Below, piece by piece: positions 33,751 through 41,040 of a stretch of 64,000 nt of DNA. The stretch comes from Synergistaceae bacterium DZ-S4. Lineage in GTDB: Bacteria; Synergistota; Synergistia; Synergistales; Synergistaceae. The notes below the pieces were generated by a model. It was given only the letters and a program-made list of their open reading frames with translations. It was not told the DNA's origin and did not search any database. The position numbers and the translations under genes are program-made. Each line of letters opens with the position of its first letter. Position 1 is the first letter of the stretch. The stretch is taken from the NCBI GenBank assembly GCA_025943965.1, contig JAPCWD010000003.1, positions 62,001-126,000 of the forward strand, in the 5' to 3' direction.

Positions 33751-34529
33751 GCTATGCCCCCGCCATCGACGACTAAGCTGGAGCCAGTCACCCATGGTGC
33801 CATATCGCTGCAAAGGAAGAAAACACACATCGCCACGTCCAAGGGTGCGCCCAGCCTGGCCATAGGCCGCTGCGCGCAATCTTCCTTATACTTTTCGTCA
33901 TACACCCCGCCAAGCTGCTCGCACTCGCTCTTCAGCATCGGCGTATCTATATCCCCCGGGCAGACGCAGTTTACATTAATATTGTCGGGACCATGGTCGA
34001 TAGCCATTGCCCTTGTCATGTTCCAGACTCCGCCCTTCGCAGCGCAGTAGGAGACGGCGTGGTCTCCGCCTTTGAGGGCCCATCCCGAACCGATATTTAC
34101 GATCTTTCCTCCGCCGGCTTTTTTCATGTAGGGTACGACATGTTTGCTCATCAGGAATACACTCTTGAGAGTAACATTCAGCGCGAGGTCCCAGTCCGCC
34201 TCGGAAAGTGTTTCCACTGTGTGGCGGCGGGCAACACCCGCGCAGTTGACAAGTATGTCGATCCTTCCGAATTTCTCAACAACGGCGTCAACCAGAGTTT
34301 TGCAGTCGGATTCTTTTGTGACGTCGCATTTTATGAAAACGGCATTGTTGCCGGCAGAGGCTATTTCACTTTGGACACATTTTGCAAGCTCTTCGTTGAT
34401 GTCAGCCATCACCACGGTTATGCCCGCATCCGCAAAAAACTTTGAGATGCCGGCGCCTATACCTGATGCAGCACCTGTGACGACTGCGGTCTTACCCTTC
34501 ATATTACAGAGTTTATTGAGATCCAGCAC
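33747..34529 (-). CDS. SDR-family oxidoreductase
   Basis: A 260 aa short-chain dehydrogenase: TGAASGIGAGI cofactor loop, NCAGVAR, catalytic Ser in IVNIGSGWA, Tyr-x3-Lys in VSYCAAKGG, and the C-terminal GSSLVVDGGG. GTG 34529 (8 bases after GAGGAG) is favoured over GTG 34538, which would abut that Shine-Dalgarno sequence. Divergent from the GntR gene, which probably regulates it. It is separated from the gcvP-like operon by the palindromes. Substrate unknown. Confidence 0.85.
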   Translation of the reverse strand: MLDLNKLCNMKGKTAVVTGAASGIGAGISKFFADAGITVVMADINEELAKCVQSEIASAGNNAVFIKCDVTKESDCKTLVDAVVEKFGRIDILVNCAGVARRHTVETLSEADWDLALNVTLKSVFLMSKHVVPYMKKAGGGKIVNIGSGWALKGGDHAVSYCAAKGGVWNMTRAMAIDHGPDNINVNCVCPGDIDTPMLKSECEQLGGVYDEKYKEDCAQRPMARLGAPLDVAMCVFFLCSDMAPWVTGSSLVVDGGGIA

Positions 34530-34568
34530 AGAGACCACTCCTCTAATATATGAAATTTTCCTGTTATG

Positions 34569-34583
34569 GTATACAATGCATAC
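34569..34583. promoter_or_regulatory. Candidate GntR/FCD operator
   Basis: GTATACAATGCATAC is an inverted repeat with 7-bp arms, one mismatch and a one-base centre. It lies in the 167-bp divergent gap between the SDR and the GntR gene and has the length of FCD-type operators. Confidence 0.5.
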
Positions 34584-34696
34584 ATGCTTTAATTCTTTAT
34601 ATATGATACTCTTTTTTATGTCAAGTATTTTGCTTGCACAATAAGGTACAACTGTATATATTTGTTACCATACGGAAATCAAGTGGGGATGATCAG

Positions 34697-35344
34697 ATGG
34701 CGAGAAGCAACACTCCCGGAAAAACATCGGCGGATCATGTGTACGAAGGCATCCGCAGGGGCATTTTTGACAAGACTCTGAGAAGCGGACAGAGGCTTCC
34801 CGAGATATCGATAGCCAAGGATTATAACGTCAGCAGGACGCCCGTCAGGGAAGCGCTGCGAAGGCTGGAGAACGAGGGGCTTGTCCAGATCGTCCCGGGA
34901 TGGGGCGCTTGCCTGGCGTCCCCTACAAAACAGGAGATAATAGACACCTACGAAGTCAGGGGCAACCTTGAGGTAATGGCCATCAGAAAGGCAGCACGCC
35001 TCATCACCCCCCTTCAGATTTGTATGCTCCAGGAACAGATAGACAACGAAAGAAAAGCCTTTGAGAAAAAAGACCTTGAGCTGTACATGAACGTTAATGA
35101 TGCATTCCACCTGATCATTGCCGAGTCTTCCGGCAACAGCACGCTGGCCGGATATGTAAAGAACATCCTCTCAAGGACCTATGTCCAGACGATATTCTTC
35201 GAATCATTCTTCAACTTCGCAGACAATCCAAGCCTCGAAGAGCACATCAGGCTCATGGAAGCCCTGAAGGAGCATGACGAAGCCAAATGTGTGAAATTGA
35301 TGCAGGAACACATACGACTTGCGATGGAGGCGCTGAGACAGTAG
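34697..35344 (+). CDS. GntR-family transcriptional regulator (FCD domain)
   Basis: A 215 aa protein. Residues 1-75 form the GntR winged helix (GQRLPEISIAKDYNVSRTPVREALRRLENEGLV), and the FCD ligand domain follows with the helical NDAFHLIIAESSGN and EEHIRLMEAL / MQEHIRLAME motifs, including the Asp and His that bind metal or carboxylate. FCD regulators usually sense organic acids or amino acids. ATG 34697 has GTGGGGA before it; the frame's earlier ATG (34634) lies too far upstream. It probably controls the divergent SDR, and perhaps the gcvP-like operon. Confidence 0.88.
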   Translation: MARSNTPGKTSADHVYEGIRRGIFDKTLRSGQRLPEISIAKDYNVSRTPVREALRRLENEGLVQIVPGWGACLASPTKQEIIDTYEVRGNLEVMAIRKAARLITPLQICMLQEQIDNERKAFEKKDLELYMNVNDAFHLIIAESSGNSTLAGYVKNILSRTYVQTIFFESFFNFADNPSLEEHIRLMEALKEHDEAKCVKLMQEHIRLAMEALRQ

Positions 35345-35384
35345 GTGCGGCGGGGACATACCGCGCTGAGTAATTGCTGAGCGG

Positions 35385-35575
35385 TTGTAAAAGCAGCCGG
35401 CAAGGGCACCGGCGGTGAAATTGCAGTGTCTACTCTGCGGTGAATTTGCTCGCTTCGCATCGCGGAGAATTTGCCTGACTTCGTCAGGCGGAGAATTCAA
35501 GATTTATGATCTAAGGGCCAATTCACCACTGAATGGTCCATTCAGCAAATTCTCCGGCGGACGACCTCGCCGCCA
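35385..35575 (+). repeat. Modular hairpin array with ~25-bp period
   Basis: GCGGTGAAATT / GCGGTGAATTT / GCGGAGAATTT / GCGGAGAATTC start at 35412, 35437, 35462 and 35488. Between them lie variable segments, e.g. CCTGACTTCGTCAGG, which is a perfect stem. Then comes the central TCAAGATTTATGATCTAAGG, and the array continues in reverse (CTGAATGGTCCATTCAG, CAAATTCTCC, GGCGG...CCGCC). It begins with a GCCGG...CCGGC module at about 35392. Confidence 0.85.
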
Positions 35576-35580
35576 GCTTT

Positions 35581-35741
35581 GCTAAGTTAGCGCCACGAGA
35601 TGCCCCAATTGCAGTAATTGGGATCTAGAGCAAGTGATAACGACGCAACGCGCAGCGGAGCCTTCCGAAGGCGTATTGGACATACGTCGAAGGAAGGCTC
35701 CGCAAGCTTTGCTAAGTTAGCGCTGCTATAGATCCCAATTA
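35581..35741. repeat. Long palindromic element with GGCGTAT...ATACGTCG core
   Basis: Outer inverted repeat AGTAATTGGGATCTA / TAGATCCCAATTACT, direct copies of GCTTTGCTAAGTTAGCGC at both ends, and the core GCGGAGCCTTCC...GGAAGGCTCCGC enclosing GGCGTATTGGACATACGTCG. It sits just past the argG stop codon. Confidence 0.75.
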
Positions 35742-37004
35742 CTAGAAGGCGTCTTTACCTTTGGCAGTAATAAACGCATCGATGGGGTTGACGTTCTTCT
35801 CCTTGTGCGTCTGTCTCCATGTCTTTATCGGCATTCCCCAGATCTTGATGAATCCTACAGAGGCTGACTGGTCAAATATGTCGCCGGACGAATATGTGGC
35901 AAGGGCTTTATTGTAGACGGAGCTCTCGGACTTCATTCCGTTGACAATGCCGTTGCCCTTGTAGAACTTCATCCTCACTGTCCCGTTGACGGCCTTCTGA
36001 GTGCTGTCCATGAATGCCTGGACGGCTTCCATCAGGGGGGAGAACCAGTAGCCTTCGTATGCCATCTCCGCGAACCTCACCTCAAGTTCTTTTTTGGTCT
36101 TGAGGGTGTCCTTTGAGAGGGTGATAGTCTCGAGCTTCTTGTGGGCTTCCATCAGTGCCAGGGCCCCGGGGCACTCGTAAACTTCGCGGCTCTTGAATCC
36201 GACGAGCCTGTCTTCGACCATGTCGATCCTTCCAAACCCGGCTTTTCCGGCGGTCTTGTTCATGATGTCTATCAATTCTATGCTTCCCATCTTCTGACCG
36301 TTTATTGCTACCGGGACTCCGGCTTCGAAGGTTATCTCCACTGTTACCTCTTCGTCGGGAGCTTCCTTGGGATCTGCCGTTAGAGCGTATGCATCCTTGG
36401 GAGGTTCGTTCCAGGGATCTTCGAGAATGCCGCACTCGATCGAACGGCCCCAGAGGTTGTCATCGAGGCTGTAGGGGCTCTGACGGGTCGTCGGTACGGG
36501 TACGTTGTGCGCTTCGGCATAGTCCATCTCTTCCTCACGTGTGAAACCCCAGTCACGAACGGGGGCAAGGACTTCGATATCAGGATTGAGCGCGTTGCAG
36601 CAGACTTCTATACGGACCTGGTCCTGGCCTTTTCCTGTGCAGCCGTGAGCCACTGCGACGGCTCCCTCTTTCTCGGCACACCAGATAAGTGCCTGAGCTA
36701 TCATCGGGCGCGAAAGCGCGGAGTTGAGGGGATAGACTCCCTGGTATACCGCGTTTGCCTTAAGGGCCGGCCATACGAAGGTGTCGATAAAGGCCTCACG
36801 CAGGTCGACTACATAGGCTTTCACAGCTCCCGCGGCATAGGCCTTTGCCTTTATCTCCTCAAGATTGTCAGCCTGCTGGCCAACGTTCATTGTGAGGGTC
36901 ACTACGTCATAGCCCTGATCGTGGAGCCAGGGTATCGCCACTGAGGTATCAAGTCCTCCGCTGTACGCCAATACTACCTTGCCTTTTTTTTCTGCTGTCA
37001 TCAT
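35742..37004 (-). CDS. argG: Argininosuccinate synthase
   Basis: A 420 aa protein joining citrulline and aspartate with ATP in arginine synthesis. The N-terminal AYSGGLDTSV is the PP-loop ATP site; CTGKGQDQVRIE and LNSALSRPMI bind the substrates. Length matches the family. GGGAGG precedes ATG 37004. It is preceded by a T-box leader with its own promoter, so expression is controlled by uncharged tRNA. No other arg gene is adjacent. Confidence 0.95.
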   Translation of the reverse strand: MMTAEKKGKVVLAYSGGLDTSVAIPWLHDQGYDVVTLTMNVGQQADNLEEIKAKAYAAGAVKAYVVDLREAFIDTFVWPALKANAVYQGVYPLNSALSRPMIAQALIWCAEKEGAVAVAHGCTGKGQDQVRIEVCCNALNPDIEVLAPVRDWGFTREEEMDYAEAHNVPVPTTRQSPYSLDDNLWGRSIECGILEDPWNEPPKDAYALTADPKEAPDEEVTVEITFEAGVPVAINGQKMGSIELIDIMNKTAGKAGFGRIDMVEDRLVGFKSREVYECPGALALMEAHKKLETITLSKDTLKTKKELEVRFAEMAYEGYWFSPLMEAVQAFMDSTQKAVNGTVRMKFYKGNGIVNGMKSESSVYNKALATYSSGDIFDQSASVGFIKIWGMPIKTWRQTHKEKNVNPIDAFITAKGKDAF

Positions 37005-37049
37005 TTTGAATTCCTCCCAAATATTTTACAAATTTATTTTTTGAGCACC

Positions 37050-37376
37050 TGTCCGCTCAAATAGACAAAAAAACTCGTCCCTCTTCCGGTTAAGGAAGAG
37101 GGACGAGTATACTTTACCCGCGGTGCCACCCTCGTTGACGCTTTGCGCCCACTTGGTTCGTTTGTTTTCGGAAAACTGCCGGACCCCTACTTGATCGTTA
37201 TGATCTTTCTTCGGGCTCTGCTCTGGGGTGCGGGAACTTCGATACTACCTGCGAAAAGTGCTTTCAGCCGATGGCACTTTATCTCTGTCGCCGAGCGATC
37301 GAATCCATGGCCCCGTCATCGCATTTGTTATGCGTGATAAGGTCGATTCGTCGGGTACGTCGTGCTCGTTCGACAG
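37050..37376 (-). promoter_or_regulatory. T-box riboswitch upstream of argG
   Basis: The minus strand carries AGGGTGGCACCGCGGG (complement of 37117-37132), the near-invariant T-box sequence. A 15-bp terminator stem follows at 37073-37108 with seven T (37067-37073). Stem I is closed by CTGTCG / CGACAG (37371-37376 with 37285-37290) and CGAGC / GCTCG above it. The specifier triplet lies in the loop after GATTC (about 37297-37305); I could not fix it. GAT (Asp) and CGA (Arg) are the candidates. High confidence in the class, low in the specificity. Confidence 0.92.
37067..37108 (-). terminator. Rho-independent terminator of T-box
   Basis: A perfect 15-bp stem (ACTCGTCCCTCTTCC / GGAAGAGGGACGAGT) with a 6-base loop and a T7 tail on the minus strand. 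It competes with the antiterminator that contains the T-box. Confidence 0.93.
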
Positions 37377-37433
37377 CGGTATAATGCAAAGTTCCAGCCT
37401 CCTTTTCAGGATATTTTCTAAAAACTGTGTGGT

Positions 37434-37461
37434 ATTTTATCACTTATTACCTAAATGTCAA
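37434..37461 (-). promoter_or_regulatory. Promoter of argG T-box leader
   Basis: On the minus strand: TTGACA (37456-37461), 16-bp spacer, TAAAAT (37434-37439). It starts the leader about 14 bp beyond the surE stop codon. Confidence 0.7.
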
Positions 37462-37474
37462 CAAAAACTATCGT

Positions 37475-38293
37475 TTATTTTTTATGTGTTATCGAATCAT
37501 TGTTGATTTTAGTCTCTATATAAGCTTCCAGACCGGCTTCCTTGCAATCTCTCTGCGTTTCAAAACTTGTCATTTCCATGTGCACAGGTGTGACAGAAAC
37601 ATAATTGTTAGCCACCGCCCATACGTCGGTGCCGTCTGACATGTCGTCCTCAATGTTCCCGCCTATCCAGTAGGCCTCCCCGCCGGAAGGTGTCTTTACT
37701 GTCCTTATCTTGTCAACGTAGCGTCGGATGCCTTTCCTTGTCACGAAAACGCCCTTGATCTCCGAGAGAGGGATATTGGGAACGTTGACGTTGTACAAGA
37801 TCCCCTCCGGGACAGGAGACTCTTTTGTCCAGTCAAGAAGCGCCATCAGTATCTCAGCCGCCGTTTCATTGTGCAGTTCCTTGTCTTTAGAGCTCATGAC
37901 GAGCGATACGGCTATAGAGGGATAGCCGAAGATCACGCCCTCCATAGCAGCGCATACGGTACCGGAGTAGGTGAGATCGTCACCCAGGTTGGGTCCCTGG
38001 TTTATGCCTGATATGACCATGTCGGGTTCAAATCCCATTGCGTCTATGGCCATTATTACGCAGTCAGTAGGTGTTCCGTCGCAGGCCTTGGCTGTGAAAT
38101 CAGCAGAGAGGAAGAGTCTGTTCACGTTCCTTATGTGCACAGGCCTGTCCATAGTCATGGCATGGCCGCAGCCGCTCCTCTCCCTGTCCGGAGCTACAAG
38201 AAGAACGTTGTGCCCCGCTTCTGTCAGGCTCTTCGCCAGCGTCTGTATTCCGATCGAATATACTCCGTCATCATTTGTAAGCAGGATATTCAT
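37475..38293 (-). CDS. surE: 5'/3'-nucleotidase SurE
   Basis: A 272 aa metal-dependent nucleotidase. The N-terminus MNILLTNDDG holds the Asp-Asp metal ligands. APDRERSGCGHAMT and the later ISGINQGPNLGDDLTYSGTV are the remaining SurE motifs. It acts on nucleoside monophosphates in the cytoplasm. The site-2 protease gene ends 14 bp upstream, so the two are probably co-transcribed; argG downstream has its own promoter. Confidence 0.93.
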   Translation of the reverse strand: MNILLTNDDGVYSIGIQTLAKSLTEAGHNVLLVAPDRERSGCGHAMTMDRPVHIRNVNRLFLSADFTAKACDGTPTDCVIMAIDAMGFEPDMVISGINQGPNLGDDLTYSGTVCAAMEGVIFGYPSIAVSLVMSSKDKELHNETAAEILMALLDWTKESPVPEGILYNVNVPNIPLSEIKGVFVTRKGIRRYVDKIRTVKTPSGGEAYWIGGNIEDDMSDGTDVWAVANNYVSVTPVHMEMTSFETQRDCKEAGLEAYIETKINNDSITHKK

Positions 38294-38307
38294 TTACTTG
38301 ATACCGC

Positions 38308-38904
38308 CTATAGTATGACATTGAGGATAAGTCTCATCAAAGGATTCATCAGGACAGGGATCACTCCAAGTATCATCAGCGCAACAATGACGAACATCCC
38401 GTACCTTTCCAATGTGTAATAGATATGCATATATTTGTAGGGAAGCATCACGTAAAGAACGCGCGACCCGTCAAGCGGGGGGATGGGCAGAAGGTTGAAG
38501 GCGGCAAGTCCCACGTTCATGTAGATCATTATCAGGATAAACTGCTGTGCGGCATAGGTCTGGAAAAGCGCAGGAAAAAGCTTTACAAGCTGTGCGCATA
38601 CAAAAGCCGTAAGTATGTTTCCCGCGGCGCCCGCCAAACTCACCAGAGCCATATCCCTTCTCGGGTTCTTGAAATATCCGGGGTTGATCGGGACCGGCTT
38701 CGCCCACCCGAACCTGAAAAGCAGAAGGCAGAGCGCGCCTATGGGGTCAAGGTGATGGAGCGGGTTCAGGCTTAGCCTGCCGTCCATCTTAGCTGTCGGA
38801 TCCCCGAGTTTCATAGCGGCATAGCCGTGACAAAATTCGTGAAAAGTTATAGCCCAAAGCACCGCAGGCAGGCTTAGAAGAAGTTCAGCCAGACGCGCCG
38901 TCAT
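38308..38904 (-). CDS. Site-2 protease family (M50) membrane protein
   Basis: A 198 aa membrane protein with HEFCHGYAA (HExxH zinc site) in the first hydrophobic part, FGWAKPVPINP, and NLLPIPPLDGSRVL, which supplies the Asp ligand. This is the short M50B rhomboid-like/S2P form lacking PDZ domains, and its substrate is unknown. ATG 38904 (after GGGTGG) is chosen over 38928. The gene precedes surE by 14 bp, an arrangement I see as an operon. Confidence 0.88.
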   Translation of the reverse strand: MTARLAELLLSLPAVLWAITFHEFCHGYAAMKLGDPTAKMDGRLSLNPLHHLDPIGALCLLLFRFGWAKPVPINPGYFKNPRRDMALVSLAGAAGNILTAFVCAQLVKLFPALFQTYAAQQFILIMIYMNVGLAAFNLLPIPPLDGSRVLYVMLPYKYMHIYYTLERYGMFVIVALMILGVIPVLMNPLMRLILNVIL

Positions 38905-39015
38905 ATTTCCGCCACCCAAAAACACCAATGATCACATCCCTATCGATCAGAAATCTCACAAAATGTATTTTATCACGACTGACAAGAGGCACTTACCGGC
39001 AAATTGCCCATATCT

Positions 39016-39723
39016 TCATACTTCCCAGACCCAATATACTCCTACTGTCCCGCACCCTACCGAGACTTCGGCCTCTCTGCCGTCAGCAAGCCTGTTGCTT
39101 ACGCTGTACGGCTCTCCATATTTAAGTACGACGTCCTCAAGAGGCCATTTTACCCCCTTGATCGATACGCCCCTGCTTTCGCCGGTGAAGGATATCAGGG
39201 ATATCGCGCCGGGGGTCCTGCTGAAACTGATCTTCAAACCTTCAGGTCCGTGCAGAAAGATCATGCCCTCTCTCTCATCGGCCATTCCAAGAGGCCTGAT
39301 GTTGCCGCAGCAGTTTAGGAAAGAGACGACTGTAGACCAGAGGTGGTCAAACCTTCCGGCAAATCCCCCTGTTACAAAGAGAGCCTTTTCGCACGCCTTG
39401 TCTTTTTGGGAGAGGAGATCAAGTGCGAGCTGAAAGTCTGTAAGATCCTTGTCTTTCTCGAACTTCGAGACATCAACCCCGTTGTCGACAGCCCACTTCC
39501 ACGCCTCCGGGGATGCGCTGTCTCCGTCCCCGACCAGCTTGTCCGGCAGGATACCCGCATCGAAACAGGGATCCACGCCGCTGTCCACCGCCCAAAGGTT
39601 CCCGTGGAAATCAACGGACCTCATCCACTCTGCAGCCGGCCTTCTTCCGCCAAGCACCATCATGGTGATATCCGTTCCGCACTCTGTCTCTATCATCAAG
39701 TCAGGCAGAACTATAGTTTTCAA
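39016..39723 (-). CDS. thiN: Thiamine pyrophosphokinase
   Basis: A 235 aa protein: MVLGGRRP, DSGVDPCFDAGILPDKLVGDGDS and the DKDLTDFQLALD motif define the thiamin pyrophosphokinase catalytic domain, which transfers pyrophosphate from ATP to thiamine. The C-terminal GISFTGESRGVS-like and YGEPYSVSNRL region is the thiamine-binding beta fold. TTG 39723 lies about 9 bases after GGGAG; an alternative TTG at 39732 abuts that site. The next gene, on the opposite strand, is a broken thiW-like transporter gene, which fits a thiamine salvage neighbourhood. Confidence 0.88.
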   Translation of the reverse strand: MKTIVLPDLMIETECGTDITMMVLGGRRPAAEWMRSVDFHGNLWAVDSGVDPCFDAGILPDKLVGDGDSASPEAWKWAVDNGVDVSKFEKDKDLTDFQLALDLLSQKDKACEKALFVTGGFAGRFDHLWSTVVSFLNCCGNIRPLGMADEREGMIFLHGPEGLKISFSRTPGAISLISFTGESRGVSIKGVKWPLEDVVLKYGEPYSVSNRLADGREAEVSVGCGTVGVYWVWEV

Positions 39724-39732
39724 TAAAAACAA

Positions 39733-39923
39733 CTCCCAAAAGAAGTATGACTATCCGGCAATTATACATTAACCCGTAAAAGCACAGCTGAAAATATTCT
39801 CATCACCGCTCATTCTTTGATAGAATATCATAGCCGGAGGAAACCGCAGTCAGACATAGGCTGCATGAAAGAAGAGAGAACGGATCCCCGGAATAATGAT
39901 CACTGACTGAAGAGGTGTTTGGG
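39733..39923 (+). other. Divergent gap between thiN and thiW-like gene
   Basis: I looked for a TPP riboswitch and found neither CTGAGA nor ACCC in the right order. AGAGGTG at about 39912 is the ribosome-binding site of the next gene. No promoter stands out. Confidence 0.5.
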
Positions 39924-40454
39924 ATGAACAAAAACGAAGCATTCAATAAGACTTTTTTCAAGAAGGCACTGGCTGCGGGAATTCTTGCAGGCACAGGAGT
40001 CGCACTCTCCTTTGTCTCGATCCCTGCCGGACCTGTAAGGTGCTTCCCATTCCAGCACTCGATAAATGTGATAGCAGGAATTCTTTTGGGCCCATTTTGG
40101 GCCCTGGGCGCAGCATTCACTACGAGCCTGATCAGAAATATGATGGGGACGGGAAGCCTCTTCGCCTTCCCCGGCAGTATGTTCGGAGCTCTTGCTGTCG
40201 GTATCGCCGCCCGTTTTCTGCATGGGAGGCATAAACTGTATTCGGCAGCGGCCGAACCCTTCGGAACGGGGATCATCGGCGCGTGGGTCAGCGCAATGGT
40301 GGCGGCTCCGATAACAGGAGCGTCGGCAAGCTTTGCCTTCTTTGCCTTCTAATTTCTGGTCAGCAGCCTGCCGGGCGCCGCTATAGGCGCGGCACTGCTC
40401 TACTCGCTTGAAAAGAGGTCTGTGCTCAGGAGTTTCGAGGATATTATGATTTAG
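39924..40454 (+). pseudogene. thiW: ThiW-like ECF transporter S-component with in-frame stop
   Basis: The frame encodes 142 residues resembling ThiW: FFKKALAAGILAGTGVALSF, PVRCFPFQHSINVIAGILLG, RNMMGTGSLFAFPGSMFGAL. TAA at 40350-40352 then interrupts it. The same frame resumes at once (FLVSSLPGAAIGAALLYSLE) and runs to a TAG at 40452. The second part is typical of the last two ThiW helices. A single nonsense base change (or a sequencing error) has split an otherwise intact 176-codon gene. ThiW supplies thiazole or precursors with an ECF module, and the thiN neighbour supports this. AGAGGTG precedes ATG 39924. The end overlaps coaE by 11 bp. Confidence 0.75.
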
Positions 40455-41040
40455 CGGACCTCTCCCTTTCGAGAAAGATATTTCCCAGTTCGCGGGCCTT
40501 GACCTCCCATTCCTCCTTCGAACCTATGTTCTCGAGGACCCAGTCCGACATCGCCATCTTTTCATCCCTTGGCATCAGCCTCCTCTCGCGCCTTTTTATC
40601 TCACCGGCATCCCATCCCCTTGATGCGTTGCGTTCAGCGCGCTTTTCCGGCGACGCCGAAACAAATACCACAAGATCCATCCATTCGGGGCGCCCGCATT
40701 CGAAAAGCAAGGGGATCTCGACAACGATCCATCCTTCGGCACCTTTTACAAACTTTTCGATCGCGGAGATAGTCGCAGGGTGCAGGAGATCTGAGACAAA
40801 CTCATATTCTTCCTCTTCAGAAAATATTTTCGCAGCAATTTTTGCATTAACAGACTTCTGATCTCCGTCAAAAAAATCGCTGCCCCATCTTTCAGCTGCC
40901 TTTCTCTGAACATCAGGGTCCTTCCACATATCCCGCGCGACCCTGTCAGCATCGATGACCGTTGCCCCCATCTCTTCCCACACCCTGGCCAGGGTACTCT
41001 TACCAGCGCCAACGTCTCCTGTCAGTCCTACTGTCAGCAA
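40444..41040 (-). CDS. coaE: Dephospho-CoA kinase
   Basis: A 198 aa P-loop kinase: GLTGDVGAGKSTLA is the Walker A motif and VIDADRVARDMW the CoaE-specific DAD region. It phosphorylates the 3'-hydroxyl of dephospho-CoA in the last step of CoA synthesis. Its start overlaps the 3' end of pcrA by 41 bp, so the two are translated together. Confidence 0.92.
   Translation of the reverse strand: MLTVGLTGDVGAGKSTLARVWEEMGATVIDADRVARDMWKDPDVQRKAAERWGSDFFDGDQKSVNAKIAAKIFSEEEEYEFVSDLLHPATISAIEKFVKGAEGWIVVEIPLLFECGRPEWMDLVVFVSASPEKRAERNASRGWDAGEIKRRERRLMPRDEKMAMSDWVLENIGSKEEWEVKARELGNIFLERERSAKS

Noticed and set aside
35204..35500. Short frames with shared peptide (NSPPD-VRQILRDAKRANSP) here and at 45283
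   Set aside because: The shared peptide comes from the hairpin array repeated in both places, not from a protein family.
39740..39923. TPP riboswitch before the thiW-like gene
   Set aside because: CTGAGA and the other conserved blocks are missing.
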